From positions 1-64,000 of the forward strand of contig CAAETY010000110.1 in NCBI GenBank assembly GCA_900759105.1: a DNA stretch of 64,000 bases. Reading direction: 5' to 3'. Of the stretch, positions 36,094-45,761 are shown piece after piece. Position numbers and translations under genes: made by a program. A model generated the notes under the pieces. That model was not told the DNA's origin. It ran no database searches and worked only from the letters and a program-made list of their open reading frames with translations. How positions within the stretch are numbered: position 1 is the first letter of the stretch; each line of letters begins with the position of its first letter. Source of the DNA: Peptococcaceae bacterium (GTDB taxonomy: Bacteria; Bacillota; Peptococcia; Peptococcales; Peptococcaceae).

Positions 36094-37029
36094 ATGAAGT
36101 TAATTTATATGGGGACCCCTGAGTTTGCGGTGACAATTTTAGAAGGGTTGCTGCAAGCCGGACATAACGTTGAGGCTGTATTTACACAGCCGGATAGACC
36201 AAAAGGACGTGGCAAGAAATTACAAGCCCCTCCGGTTGCTGAGTATGCGAAAGAACACGACTTAAAGCTTTTGCAACCGGAATCTATCAAAACACCGGAA
36301 ATCGAAGAACTGTTTAAGTCCATTAATCCTGACGCTGTAATTGTTGCTGCATATGGTCGAATTATTCCGGATGCATTGTTAGCCATTCCAAAATATGGAT
36401 TTTTAAATGTACATGCGTCATTATTGCCAAAATATCGTGGTGCAGCACCTATTCAATGGGCCTTGCGCAATGGTGATGAAAAAACCGGTGTGTGCATTAT
36501 GCAATTGGAAAGCGGTTTGGATGAAGGTCCGGTCTATGCACGTGAAGAACTCGTTATTCAAGATGATTGGAACAAAAAAGATTTGTTTGATGCATTAGCG
36601 GTGTTGGGAAATGAGTGCTTGCTTAAAGCATTAGAACTATTAGATGAGCTTGAGCCAGTACCTCAAGATGCTGCACAAGCGACCTATGCGCCGATGTTTG
36701 CAAAAGATGATGCCTGCATTGATTTTTCCGATTCAGCAAAGAATATCGTTAATTTACAGCGTTCATTAATGCCGGACGATAGCATATACACATTTATTAA
36801 CAATAAAAGAATTTCCTTTAAGAGTGTATCATTTTCTGATAATATAGGAGAAAAATGTGGCACCCCTGGTACGATTGTAGATATAACAAAAAAAGTAATG
36901 TCCATTTGTACCGGTGATGGCATTTTGCATATTACTGAAGTGCAACCAGCTGGAAAAAAGGCGATGCCAATTCAGGCTTTCTTAAATGGTAACCCTATGA
37001 AAATTGGAGAAATTTTAAATAGAGATTGA
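36094..37029 (+). CDS. fmt: Methionyl-tRNA formyltransferase
   Basis: Formylates initiator Met-tRNA using 10-formyl-THF. The 311-residue protein has FTQPDRPKGRGKKL, the formyl-THF site motif HASLLPKYRGAAPIQWA, and a C-terminal OB domain. It lies 3 bases after def, and the two act on the same formyl group at opposite ends of the translation cycle. Confidence 0.97.
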   Translation: MKLIYMGTPEFAVTILEGLLQAGHNVEAVFTQPDRPKGRGKKLQAPPVAEYAKEHDLKLLQPESIKTPEIEELFKSINPDAVIVAAYGRIIPDALLAIPKYGFLNVHASLLPKYRGAAPIQWALRNGDEKTGVCIMQLESGLDEGPVYAREELVIQDDWNKKDLFDALAVLGNECLLKALELLDELEPVPQDAAQATYAPMFAKDDACIDFSDSAKNIVNLQRSLMPDDSIYTFINNKRISFKSVSFSDNIGEKCGTPGTIVDITKKVMSICTGDGILHITEVQPAGKKAMPIQAFLNGNPMKIGEILNRD

Positions 37030-37038
37030 GGGTAAGAA

Positions 37039-37719
37039 ATGTTTTACGATATTTCAATGATTGTATTGATTCCCGGTTTGCTTCTCGGGATGTATGCACA
37101 AGCAAAGGTAAATTCCACATATAATCACTACTCAAAGGTGATGTCTCACAGTGGCTACACCGGTGCGCAGTTTGCAAGAAAAATGCTAAATGACAATGGC
37201 TTGTATGATGTGTCCATTGCACAAGTAAATGGACATTTAAGTGACCACTATGACCCTCGTGCTAATCAAGTGCGATTATCGTCTGAAGTTTATAATGGTT
37301 CAAGCATAGCCTCACTAGGGATTGCAGCTCACGAAGTAGGACATGCCATTCAGCATGCCACCAACTACGCTCCGTTAACTGTTCGCAATATGGTTGTACC
37401 CGCAACTAATATCAGTAGCTACATTTATTTCCCATTGATTTTATTGGGGATGTTCTTAAATAGCATGTCTATGATACAACTTGGCATTTTAGTGTTTGCA
37501 GTGATTGTTTTCTTCCAGTTAATTACACTGCCTGTTGAATTTAATGCCAGCCGTCGTGCTATTACAACACTGGGATCCGATCAGGTACTAGATACAAACG
37601 AACTGACCGGTGCAAAGAAGGTGTTGGGGGCAGCAGCATTGACTTATGTAGCTGCATTGGTGGCTGCAGTTTCTCAACTTTTGCAATTTATGTGGATTTT
37701 TGGTAATGACAATGACTAA
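37039..37719 (+). CDS. Membrane zinc metallopeptidase, YugP family
   Basis: A 226-residue integral membrane protease with the HEVGH motif (H98-E99-x-x-H102), a membrane segment at the N-terminus (about 5-20), and two more at about 120-165 and 195-215. Substrates are unknown. It is widely found beside rsmB in Bacillota, as here. A TTGAGGGTAAG site precedes ATG 37039. Confidence 0.93.
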   Translation: MFYDISMIVLIPGLLLGMYAQAKVNSTYNHYSKVMSHSGYTGAQFARKMLNDNGLYDVSIAQVNGHLSDHYDPRANQVRLSSEVYNGSSIASLGIAAHEVGHAIQHATNYAPLTVRNMVVPATNISSYIYFPLILLGMFLNSMSMIQLGILVFAVIVFFQLITLPVEFNASRRAITTLGSDQVLDTNELTGAKKVLGAAALTYVAALVAAVSQLLQFMWIFGNDND

Positions 37720-37746
37720 TGCCGCGAGAATGAGGTATAATAATAA

Positions 37747-39069
37747 ATGGAAAATAATGCAAGACAACTTGCCTACGATGTCTTGATGGATATTCAGCAA
37801 AACGGAGCCTATGCCAACCTTGCGTTGGACAAGGCTCTTTTGCATTCAAATTTAAATAAAAATGATAGACGTTTGGCAACAGAACTCGTATATGGTTGTA
37901 CAAAGATGCAACTGCATCTTGACCAAATTATTAAAGCATATTGCGACCTAAAAAAAGTAGATAAGAAAACGTTGATATTATTGCGCATGGCAGTATATCA
38001 AATTGAATATTTAGAAAAAATTCCGGAGCATGCCATTCTTAATGAAACAGTTGAAATTTCAAAGAAAGTTGGACTGCATTCTGACAAGTTTATAAATGGG
38101 GTGCTTCGAAGTATATTGCGTGAAGAAAATATGGTTGTTTGGCCGAATAAGCGCAAGCAGCGCAATCAGTATATTGCAAAATGGTATAGTTTCCCACAAT
38201 GGCTCGTGGATAGCTGGGTTAAAGAATATGGTTTTGCTGACACAGAAAAGCTTTGTGAGTATTTTAATAGTCCGGCGCAGACCTGGGTGCGCGTAAATAC
38301 ATTAAAATCATCAGCTGATGAAATAAAAAGCGCCTTTGATAGCTTAAATGTAAACTATGTGCAGCATCCACAATTGCCGGAAGCATTTTGCGTAAAGTCA
38401 TTGCAAAAAATCAAACAATCATCGCTGTTTAAGCAAGGGAAAATCATTGTTCAAGATTTAAGCGCAATGCTACCTGCACTTATATTAAACCCTGAAAAAG
38501 ATATGCGCGTCTTAGATATGTGTGCAGCTCCAGGTGGTAAAACAACATATCTGTCTGCTATAATGAACAATAGTGGGAGTATTATGGCCTGTGATTTACA
38601 TCCGCACCGCGTAGAGCTTATTGAACACAATGTCCAACGGCTGGGGGTAAAAAATGTACACTGTTATACAGGCGATGCTACTGCATTGCCTGATAATTGT
38701 TTCGTAAGATTTGACGCTATTTTGTTAGATGCACCATGTAGCGGTTTGGGTGTTTTGAATCGACGTGCAGATTTAAGATGGCGTGTTAGAAAATCGTCTT
38801 TACCGGAAATCGAGCAGCTTCAAGAACAATTATTGGATGCTGCTTGTCATTATTTAAAACCACAAGGCACCTTGCTTTACAGTACTTGTACGTTAAATAA
38901 AAATGAAAATGAATATCAAATAGAACGATTTTTGGAAAAACATCCTAATTATGAATGTGTTTCATTTGAATGTTTAGGTGAATTGTGTGAATCTGGTCAA
39001 AAAACGATTTATCCCTATATAGATCAGACAGATGGCTTCTTTATTGCGAAGTTAGTGAGAAAGGAATAA
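37747..39069 (+). CDS. rsmB: 16S rRNA m5C967 methyltransferase RsmB
   Basis: A 440-residue protein (Sun/Fmu) that methylates C967 of 16S rRNA. An N-terminal NusB-like RNA-binding domain (1-130) is followed by the SAM fold: MCAAPGGKTTYLS (about 258-270), DAPCSGLG with the first catalytic cysteine and STCTLN with the second. Usual length and position before rlmN. Confidence 0.96.
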   Translation: MENNARQLAYDVLMDIQQNGAYANLALDKALLHSNLNKNDRRLATELVYGCTKMQLHLDQIIKAYCDLKKVDKKTLILLRMAVYQIEYLEKIPEHAILNETVEISKKVGLHSDKFINGVLRSILREENMVVWPNKRKQRNQYIAKWYSFPQWLVDSWVKEYGFADTEKLCEYFNSPAQTWVRVNTLKSSADEIKSAFDSLNVNYVQHPQLPEAFCVKSLQKIKQSSLFKQGKIIVQDLSAMLPALILNPEKDMRVLDMCAAPGGKTTYLSAIMNNSGSIMACDLHPHRVELIEHNVQRLGVKNVHCYTGDATALPDNCFVRFDAILLDAPCSGLGVLNRRADLRWRVRKSSLPEIEQLQEQLLDAACHYLKPQGTLLYSTCTLNKNENEYQIERFLEKHPNYECVSFECLGELCESGQKTIYPYIDQTDGFFIAKLVRKE

Positions 39070-39071
39070 TA

Positions 39072-40136
39072 TTGGTGGATATTCGTGCATTAGATTTTGA
39101 AGAATTGGGCGAGTACTTAACTTCGATTGGAGAACCGAAGTTTCGTTGTAAGCAATTCTTTTCTTGGCTGCATAATCAGCAAATTGATGATTTTGAACAA
39201 GCACATAATGTAGGAAAAAAGCTTTTAGAAGCACTTGAAAATGATGGCTATCGTATCATTAATCCGGAATTAAAACAACGTTTTATTTCAAAAGATGGGA
39301 CTGAAAAGTATCTTTTTGGCCTTGAAGATGCGTCATTGATTGAATGTGTATTGATGCGTTATCGAGGCGATTTTAGTAAACAACGTAATACACTTTGCGT
39401 GTCCAGCCAAGTGGGCTGTGCCATGAAATGTGCATTTTGTGCAACAGGTAATCAAGGGTTTGAACGTAATCTCTCTGTATCTGAAATTCTCAGTGAGGTA
39501 TATACGGCTAACGGCATTTTAAAAAGCAATGAAAAGAATCAAGAAATTCGTAATATTGTTTTTATGGGGATGGGTGAACCGTTTAATAACTTCGACAATG
39601 TTATTAAGGCGATTCAAATTTTATGTCATCCAAACGGCATGAATCTTTCGCCACGACGTATTACTATTTCAACTTGCGGTGTTGTGCCAAAGCTAATTGA
39701 TTTTGCTGATTTAAATAGTGATATTGGCTTGGCTATCTCTTTGCATGCTTCAAACAATAAAGATCGTGATGCATTGATGCCGGTAAACCATGCGTATCCA
39801 CTTGAATCATTAATGGAAGCTTGCAAATACTATCAAGATATTACAAAAAAGAGAATTAGCTTTGAATATGCGCTTATTGAAAATGTAAATGACCAGAAGA
39901 AGCATGTCGATGAACTAAAAGTATTACTAAAGGATTTAGATTGCCATATAAACGTTATTCCGGTTAACTCGGTAGCGCATAATAAAACACTTCTGAGACC
40001 TGATAAAGCACATATCAACCATTTTATTGAGGCTTTACGAGCAAATGGCATTGGTGCCAGCGTTCGCCAAGAAAAAGGTGCAGATATAAACGGAGCGTGT
40101 GGGCAATTAAAAACCAGCTATTACCAATCCAAGTAA
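39072..40136 (+). CDS. rlmN: 23S rRNA m2A2503 / tRNA m2A37 methyltransferase RlmN
   Basis: A radical-SAM enzyme of 354 residues. The 4Fe-4S triad is CAMKCAFC (Cys116, Cys120, Cys123), GMGEPF is the SAM site, and the C-terminal methyl-carrying cysteine lies in the last 15 residues (GACGQL). The start is TTG 39072 behind AAGGA; GTG 39075 is the alternative. Consistent with the operon pattern rsmB-rlmN-prpC-prkC. Confidence 0.96.
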   Translation: MVDIRALDFEELGEYLTSIGEPKFRCKQFFSWLHNQQIDDFEQAHNVGKKLLEALENDGYRIINPELKQRFISKDGTEKYLFGLEDASLIECVLMRYRGDFSKQRNTLCVSSQVGCAMKCAFCATGNQGFERNLSVSEILSEVYTANGILKSNEKNQEIRNIVFMGMGEPFNNFDNVIKAIQILCHPNGMNLSPRRITISTCGVVPKLIDFADLNSDIGLAISLHASNNKDRDALMPVNHAYPLESLMEACKYYQDITKKRISFEYALIENVNDQKKHVDELKVLLKDLDCHINVIPVNSVAHNKTLLRPDKAHINHFIEALRANGIGASVRQEKGADINGACGQLKTSYYQSK

Positions 40137-40152
40137 GAAAGGATGGGGTCCT

Positions 40153-40896
40153 TTGATTTACGGAAAAACGCATATTGGCTTGGTTCGTGATACCAATGAA
40201 GATGCTATTTTTTATGACGAAGTCAATAAAATAATGATAATTGCCGATGGGATTGGTGGCCATGCGCGTGGTGAAGATGCAAGTAATAAGGCAATCGAAA
40301 CCCTAAAAGCCTTTATTTACAAGAATAATCATGCGTATAAAAATAAGGAACAATTATTGTTAGATGGTTTTGCTGAAGCCAATAAGGCTGTACATGCACT
40401 TCAAAATGAGCTACCGAATGGAATAATTTGCGGAACAACGTTAACTTGCACCCTTGTTTCGGATGGTGTTCTTTATTTTGCGCATGTTGGCGATACAAGA
40501 ATTTATGTATCACGTGGAAAAAAAGACATTGAGCAGATTACTTACGATCATACTTATTTGTCGGAATTGGCTAGAAATGATTTTAAGACATTTATAGAAT
40601 TGCAAGGAAACACAACGACTCGGGCGAATAACTATTTAACGCGTGCTATCGGACCGGAAGCATTTGTAGAACCGCAAGTAGGGCATTTTCGTTTAAAAAA
40701 GGAGGATTACGTCATTCTCCTGACAGACGGCGTGCATCGTTATGTGAAGCCATTTGATGTCCTTCACCTATTAAAAGAATCATCGAGCATTGTGCAGTTT
40801 ACAAATATGATTTTTGATACAGCCTTAAAAAAGGGTGGTAAAGATAATTTGAGTATAATAATCGGTGTATTTCAGGAAGGAGGGCGACAATCATGA
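40153..40896 (+). CDS. prpC: PP2C-type serine/threonine phosphatase PrpC
   Basis: A 247-residue Mn-dependent phosphatase (Stp1/PrpC family) that reverses PrkC phosphorylation. PP2C motifs are RDTNEDA, ADGIGGHARGE, HVGDTR and the late LTDG and GGKDNLS. Starts at TTG 40153; GATGGGG lies upstream. Its stop overlaps the prkC start (ATGA), so phosphatase and kinase are made together. Confidence 0.95.
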   Translation: MIYGKTHIGLVRDTNEDAIFYDEVNKIMIIADGIGGHARGEDASNKAIETLKAFIYKNNHAYKNKEQLLLDGFAEANKAVHALQNELPNGIICGTTLTCTLVSDGVLYFAHVGDTRIYVSRGKKDIEQITYDHTYLSELARNDFKTFIELQGNTTTRANNYLTRAIGPEAFVEPQVGHFRLKKEDYVILLTDGVHRYVKPFDVLHLLKESSSIVQFTNMIFDTALKKGGKDNLSIIIGVFQEGGRQS

Positions 40897-42878
40897 ATGA
40901 ATTATTGGGCGGACGCTATCAAATCATAAAAAAAATCGGAAGTGGCGGAATGGCTATTGTTTATTTAGCAAAAGACCTTTCGCTGGATAGAAACGTAGCT
41001 ATCAAAGTCCTTCGTGATGAATATACCGAAGACAGTACTTTCCGACGCCATTTTCAAAAAGAAGCGGTAGCAATTGCGAAGCTTTCACATAACAATATTG
41101 TGGGTATTTATGATATTTTGACCGAAGGCGAAACAATGTGCTTGGTCATGGAGTATGTTGAAGGTGAAACGCTTAAAGATAAAATAAATCGAGATGGTGC
41201 AATTCCATGGCAATTGGCTGTAAAATATGGCATTCAAATTGCAAATGCGTTGTCATATGCACATGCAAATCAAATTATTCACAAAGATGTTAAAAGCCAA
41301 AATATCTTAATAGATAAAGATGATAATGTAAAAATAACTGATTTTGGGATTTCCCAAATGATGAATAATACCACTATTACACACAATAAAGGTGTACTTG
41401 GCTCTGCGCACTACTTTTCACCAGAACAGGCACGAGGGGAAAAACTATCTTATCATACAGATATATATTCTCTTGGGATTGTTCTTTACGAAATGTTGGT
41501 TGGTGAGCTGCCATTTACCGCTGAAAATCCGGTAAGTGTTGCATTAAAGCACATTCAAGAGCCGCCTAAATCAGTACATTCGATTATTCATGATGTACCG
41601 GAAAGCTTAAGCTTTATTGTTGCGAAATGTTTGGAAAAAAAACCGGAAAATCGATTTGCATCAATGCAAGCTTTATCAAGAGCCTTATCAAGTGTAACAG
41701 CTGATTCGCAAAATCGAGTGAAAGATAAAACAATGACCAAAGCAATGCCGATTACTGCTGCAGCCGTGACTGCCGGTGTTGCGAAAAAAGCTGTAGCAAA
41801 AGATAATTTGACGAAATCTGCTGTAAAAACACCAAAAGATTCTATGGTGAAAAAAACAGTAAATGCTACGGCGCCTTCTCCGGCAACTAAAGCTGCAAAT
41901 ACTGTTAAGAATAAAAAGCCAACTAATGGTAAGAACAAAAAGAAAAAATCAAACATTTTTGTATTGGCTGTGATTGTACTGTTAGTATTAGGTGCAACTA
42001 TTTTTATTGCACAAAAGATTGCACCGCCGAGTGAGTTAACCGCACCGGATTTTAGAGGAATGACCTACGAAGAGGCTGAAAAAATGGCCAATAAACGAGG
42101 TCTTCTCCTTAACGAAGTAGGCAGTGAGTATAGTGAAACATACGATGAAGGTGAGATTATTTCTCAAACACCGAGCGAAGGAACTAATGTTTCAAAAGGA
42201 GACACCATCTCTGTTGTTATCAGTAAGGGTTCTCAGCAAACAAAAGTGCCGGATGTTCGCGGGATGACGCTTGAAGAAGCCGCAAAAGAGCTTGAAGAAT
42301 GTGGATTAAAAGTCGGTAGTGTTATAGAGTCGTATAGCGATACCGTAAAAGCAGGAAAAATTATTTCTCAGGGGTATGAACCGGAAGTAATAATTGACCG
42401 TCAATCTGAAGTAAATCTAGAAATCAGTTTAGGGGAATCACCATATACAATAGTGCCGAACTGCGTTGGCAGTGACATTAATTCTGCTAAGGCAATGCTT
42501 GAACAGGCAAACCTTAAAGTGGGGAATATTACCTATAAAAAATCTGATAGCGATACCAATCTTGTCATAGAACAAAGTGTTGACTCTGGCAGTAAGGTAG
42601 ATGAGTACACAACGATTGATTTGGTAGTAAGCTCTGGCAAGGCAGACGACGATGATGATGACAATGACGCTAAAGCGAAATCTCAACGTATTTCCTTCAC
42701 AGCACCGGCATCGGGACAAATGGAAATCATTTTGACTGATAGTCAAGGAAGCAGAAGTGTTGAATTAAAGAGTGTTTCTGAAGGGGATTCAATTGCTGGC
42801 GTGTATGAGTATTATGGCCGTGGTGAATTTGTGATTAAAATTGCCGGTTCAGTAGTGGATACCATTCCGGTAAGTTAG
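40893..42878 (+). CDS. prkC: PASTA-domain serine/threonine protein kinase PrkC
   Basis: A 661-residue membrane kinase. The catalytic domain (about 9-270) has the GSGGMA loop (16-21), AIKVL lysine, a catalytic HKD-type loop IHKDVKSQN in place of HRD (about 129-137) and DFG. A basic Ala/Lys/Thr-rich linker leads to one membrane helix (about 354-377), then three PASTA repeats (from about 384), which bind muropeptide or lipid II in relatives. Residues 583-592 are a run of aspartates, followed by an unrecognised 65-residue end domain. It is paired with prpC. Confidence 0.95.
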   Translation: MNELLGGRYQIIKKIGSGGMAIVYLAKDLSLDRNVAIKVLRDEYTEDSTFRRHFQKEAVAIAKLSHNNIVGIYDILTEGETMCLVMEYVEGETLKDKINRDGAIPWQLAVKYGIQIANALSYAHANQIIHKDVKSQNILIDKDDNVKITDFGISQMMNNTTITHNKGVLGSAHYFSPEQARGEKLSYHTDIYSLGIVLYEMLVGELPFTAENPVSVALKHIQEPPKSVHSIIHDVPESLSFIVAKCLEKKPENRFASMQALSRALSSVTADSQNRVKDKTMTKAMPITAAAVTAGVAKKAVAKDNLTKSAVKTPKDSMVKKTVNATAPSPATKAANTVKNKKPTNGKNKKKKSNIFVLAVIVLLVLGATIFIAQKIAPPSELTAPDFRGMTYEEAEKMANKRGLLLNEVGSEYSETYDEGEIISQTPSEGTNVSKGDTISVVISKGSQQTKVPDVRGMTLEEAAKELEECGLKVGSVIESYSDTVKAGKIISQGYEPEVIIDRQSEVNLEISLGESPYTIVPNCVGSDINSAKAMLEQANLKVGNITYKKSDSDTNLVIEQSVDSGSKVDEYTTIDLVVSSGKADDDDDDNDAKAKSQRISFTAPASGQMEIILTDSQGSRSVELKSVSEGDSIAGVYEYYGRGEFVIKIAGSVVDTIPVS

Positions 42879-42886
42879 GAGTTTGC

Positions 42887-43768
42887 ATGATTGGAAGAGT
42901 GTTAAAAAAACATGGTGGCTTCTATAATGTAGCTACCAACGGTCAGATATATGAGTGCAAGCTTAGCGGAAAGCAAAAATACAAGCAAAAAGACTATATT
43001 GTTGCCGGTGATTTTGTTGAGTTTGACTTTGATGAAGGTGAAAAAGAAGCGCAGGGCTATATTACGGCGATTAAGCTACGGGAAAATTATATTCCGCGGC
43101 CGGGGATTGCCAACATAGATCAAATTTTGATTGTAGCGGCGATTAAGGAACCCAGCTATGATTTCTTGCTATTGGACAAATTGTTGAGTATTGCTTTTTA
43201 TTATAGGTTAAAGCCAACACTGTGTTTTTCTAAAATGGATTTGGGAACAACAGCAAATCGTAATGAAGTCGAATCGTATTATAAAAATACCGGGATTTCG
43301 ATTTTGTATTTGAGCCATGAAAATACATTGTCTGTGCTCGAAAATTATTTAAAAGGTAAAACAACAGTTTTGACTGGAAATTCAGGTGTTGGAAAATCTT
43401 CGATGATTAACAGATTGTTGGGAAGAGAAGTGCAAACGGTACAAGATATCAGCATGAAGTTGAATCGTGGGAAAAACACAACGCGCACAGCAGAATTCTT
43501 TTCTTATGCCAATGGCTTTATTGTCGATACGCCTGGATTTAGCGCATTGGATTTTACGCCGGAAATGACAAAATACGAATTAAAAGACTTATATCCTGAA
43601 TATCATCAAATTGCCAATCAATGTAGATTCAATAACTGCGTTCACATCAATGAGCCGGATTGTGAAGTCAAATTAATGCTCGAACAAGGTGCTTTTTCGC
43701 AAGAAAGATACGAGAATTACAAAAAGCTATATCAAGAGCTTGTGGATCGAGAGAGGATGAGAAAATAA
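42887..43768 (+). CDS. rsgA: Ribosome small-subunit-dependent GTPase RsgA
   Basis: A 293-residue GTPase with a circular permutation: the OB fold comes first, followed by SKMD (G4), GNSGVGKSS (G1, about 164-172), DTPGF (G3) and a zinc-binding C-terminal segment (CRFNNCVHINEPDC). It aids 30S maturation. It lies 8 bases after prkC and 1 base before rpe. Confidence 0.96.
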   Translation: MIGRVLKKHGGFYNVATNGQIYECKLSGKQKYKQKDYIVAGDFVEFDFDEGEKEAQGYITAIKLRENYIPRPGIANIDQILIVAAIKEPSYDFLLLDKLLSIAFYYRLKPTLCFSKMDLGTTANRNEVESYYKNTGISILYLSHENTLSVLENYLKGKTTVLTGNSGVGKSSMINRLLGREVQTVQDISMKLNRGKNTTRTAEFFSYANGFIVDTPGFSALDFTPEMTKYELKDLYPEYHQIANQCRFNNCVHINEPDCEVKLMLEQGAFSQERYENYKKLYQELVDRERMRK

Positions 43769-43769
43769 C

Positions 43770-44429
43770 ATGGAAAAGATTACGTTTTCGCCATCACTTT
43801 TATCAGCGGATTTTTCTAAAATTGCAGAGGAATTAAAAGATATCGAGGAAGCTGGTGCAACATGGATTCATTTAGATGTTATGGATGGGATGTTTGTGCC
43901 GAACATTACTTTTGGGCCGCCGGTGATAAAAGCAATGCGTCCTCATAGCAAAATCTTTTTCGATACGCATCTCATGGTGCATGAACCGATTAGATATGTG
44001 GAGGCGTTTGCTAAGGCAGGTGCTGAGTTAATTACTGTCCATAAAGAAGCAGTTAGTGATATCTCAGAAACCATCAAGAAAATCAAAGATAATAATTGTA
44101 AGGTGGGCTTAGCCTACAATCCGGGTACTTCATTAGATGGCATTGAAGCTTATTTGGCAGATGTCGATATGGTTCTATTGATGAGCGTTAATCCTGGGTT
44201 TGGCGGACAAAGCTTTATAGACATTACCGATAAATTACAAAAACTTGTTGAATTAAAGCAAGAAATGAACTTATCGTTTGATATCCAAGTGGATGGTGGT
44301 ATTAATACTTCTACTATCGCATCTGTAGTGGAAAACGGTGCGAATATTATCGTTGCAGGTAGTGCAATTTTTGGTAAAGAAAACAGAAAGCAGGCAATGG
44401 AAGATTTGCTTGCAGCGATTGATGCGTAA
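43770..44429 (+). CDS. rpe: Ribulose-phosphate 3-epimerase
   Basis: Interconverts ribulose-5-phosphate and xylulose-5-phosphate. The 219-residue TIM barrel has SLLSADF with the conserved serine, HLDVMDGMFVPNITFGP, LMSVNPGFGGQ and DGGI at the phosphate site. Normal length for the family. It is a common companion of rsgA in Bacillota. Confidence 0.97.
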   Translation: MEKITFSPSLLSADFSKIAEELKDIEEAGATWIHLDVMDGMFVPNITFGPPVIKAMRPHSKIFFDTHLMVHEPIRYVEAFAKAGAELITVHKEAVSDISETIKKIKDNNCKVGLAYNPGTSLDGIEAYLADVDMVLLMSVNPGFGGQSFIDITDKLQKLVELKQEMNLSFDIQVDGGINTSTIASVVENGANIIVAGSAIFGKENRKQAMEDLLAAIDA

Positions 44430-44440
44430 GAAGGAGAATT

Positions 44441-45436
44441 ATGAAATTATCAATTGACGCTATGGGCGGAGATAATGCTCCGGAAGCAATTGTAGCGGGT
44501 GCATGTGATGCGCTGAATAAATTCAATGCTATTGAAAAAATGTACTTGGTTGGAGATCAAGAAAAGATTAAACCCTTGATAGATGAAGGGGTGAAAGACC
44601 GTATTGAAATCATTCATACCGATGAAATTATTGCCATGGATGAGCATCCGGCGCAAGCCTATCGCCAAAAAAAGAATGCCTCCATTAACGTGGCATCTCG
44701 TTTAGTTAAAGAAGGAAAAGCTGATGCAATTGTTTCGGCTGGCAGTACAGGCGCCCAATTAGTAGCTGGTTTATTTGAAATTGGTCGATTGCGCGGCATT
44801 AAACGCCCGGCAATTGCTGCGCCGCTTCCATCGTTAACAGGTGTAAAAGTATTGTTGGACGCAGGCGCAAATACTGAAGTTACGGTAAAGAATATTGAAC
44901 AATTTGCTTTAATGGGCTATTATTTTGCTAAAGTATTAAAAAAAGATAAGCGAGATTTAAAGGTAGCTTTGATAAATAATGGTACTGAAGAAACAAAAGG
45001 AAACACATTAACGCAAGAAGCGTATCAAGCATTAAAAAATAATGATAAAATTCCTTTCTATGGCAATCTGGAAGGTAGCGGTGTACTCACTTCCGATGTT
45101 GATGTATTGGTTTGTGATGGATTTACCGGAAATGTTGTATTGAAAACCTGTGAAGGTGCAGCGAAAGGAATGTTCTCGGCACTTAAAGATACTATTGGAA
45201 GTTCCTTGAGATACAAAATAGGGGGACTTTTATTAAAACCGGGATTGAAGGAAATTATGAAAAAGTATGACGCTAAGACAGTTGGCGGTTCCCCGCTTTT
45301 AGGCGTTAATGGTGTTAGTATTGTTTGTCATGGTAATAGTGATCGTGTTGCTTTTGCCAATGGGGTTAAAATTGCTATTGACTGTGTAGAACAAAAATTA
45401 GTCGAACAGATTAAAATGAACGTTTCGGAGGAATAG
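44441..45436 (+). CDS. plsX: Phosphate acyltransferase PlsX
   Basis: A 331-residue peripheral membrane enzyme that forms acyl phosphate from acyl-ACP at the start of phospholipid synthesis. It begins with KLSIDAMGGDNAPEAI and has DGFTGNVVLK and GGSPLLGVNG. An AAGGAGAATT site precedes ATG 44441. It is followed directly by acpP; the usual neighbours fapR, fabD, fabG and fabH are not present here. Confidence 0.97.
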   Translation: MKLSIDAMGGDNAPEAIVAGACDALNKFNAIEKMYLVGDQEKIKPLIDEGVKDRIEIIHTDEIIAMDEHPAQAYRQKKNASINVASRLVKEGKADAIVSAGSTGAQLVAGLFEIGRLRGIKRPAIAAPLPSLTGVKVLLDAGANTEVTVKNIEQFALMGYYFAKVLKKDKRDLKVALINNGTEETKGNTLTQEAYQALKNNDKIPFYGNLEGSGVLTSDVDVLVCDGFTGNVVLKTCEGAAKGMFSALKDTIGSSLRYKIGGLLLKPGLKEIMKKYDAKTVGGSPLLGVNGVSIVCHGNSDRVAFANGVKIAIDCVEQKLVEQIKMNVSEE

Positions 45437-45438
45437 TT

Positions 45439-45666
45439 ATGGTATTAGATAAGGTAAAAGAAATTGTTGCAAATCAAATGCGTATTGCTGTTGATGATGT
45501 GCATGATACTACTTCTTTTCGTGATTTAGAGGCTGACTCTCTTGATGTTGTTGAAGTTATCATGGCTGTTGAAAGTGAATTCAATATTATTCTGCCGGAT
45601 GAAGTGGTAGAAACCTTTAAAAATGTAAGTGATTTGGCAAAATATATCGAAGAGCAACTAAGATAA
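45439..45666 (+). CDS. acpP: Acyl carrier protein
   Basis: A 75-residue carrier of fatty-acid synthesis. The 4'-phosphopantetheine attachment serine is in DSLDVVEVI (about 35-43) and the helices are acidic as expected. ATG 45439 follows GGAGGAATAG, 2 bases after plsX, so donor and acceptor of the acyl transfer reaction are co-expressed. Confidence 0.97.
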   Translation: MVLDKVKEIVANQMRIAVDDVHDTTSFRDLEADSLDVVEVIMAVESEFNIILPDEVVETFKNVSDLAKYIEEQLR

Positions 45667-45667
45667 T

Positions 45668-45696
45668 TTGTAATCAGTTTATATTTGTGTTATGAT
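45668..45696 (+). promoter_or_regulatory. Promoter of the rimP-infB operon
   Basis: TTGTAA (45668-45673), a 17-base spacer and TATGAT (45691-45696). Confidence 0.75.
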
Positions 45697-45707
45697 AAAT
45701 CTGTTGG

Positions 45708-45731
45708 AAAGAGTGGGGTAGCCCACTCTTT
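45708..45731 (+). promoter_or_regulatory. Leader hairpin ahead of rimP
   Basis: AAAGAGTGGG (45708-45717) pairs perfectly with CCCACTCTTT (45722-45731) around a GTAG loop, about 10 bases after the -10 and before the rimP start. It may protect or attenuate the operon transcript, or form a terminator for acpP; the short T run makes a terminator less sure. Confidence 0.5.
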
Positions 45732-45761
45732 CGTGTTTATTGATGAAAAGGTGGTGAAGAT

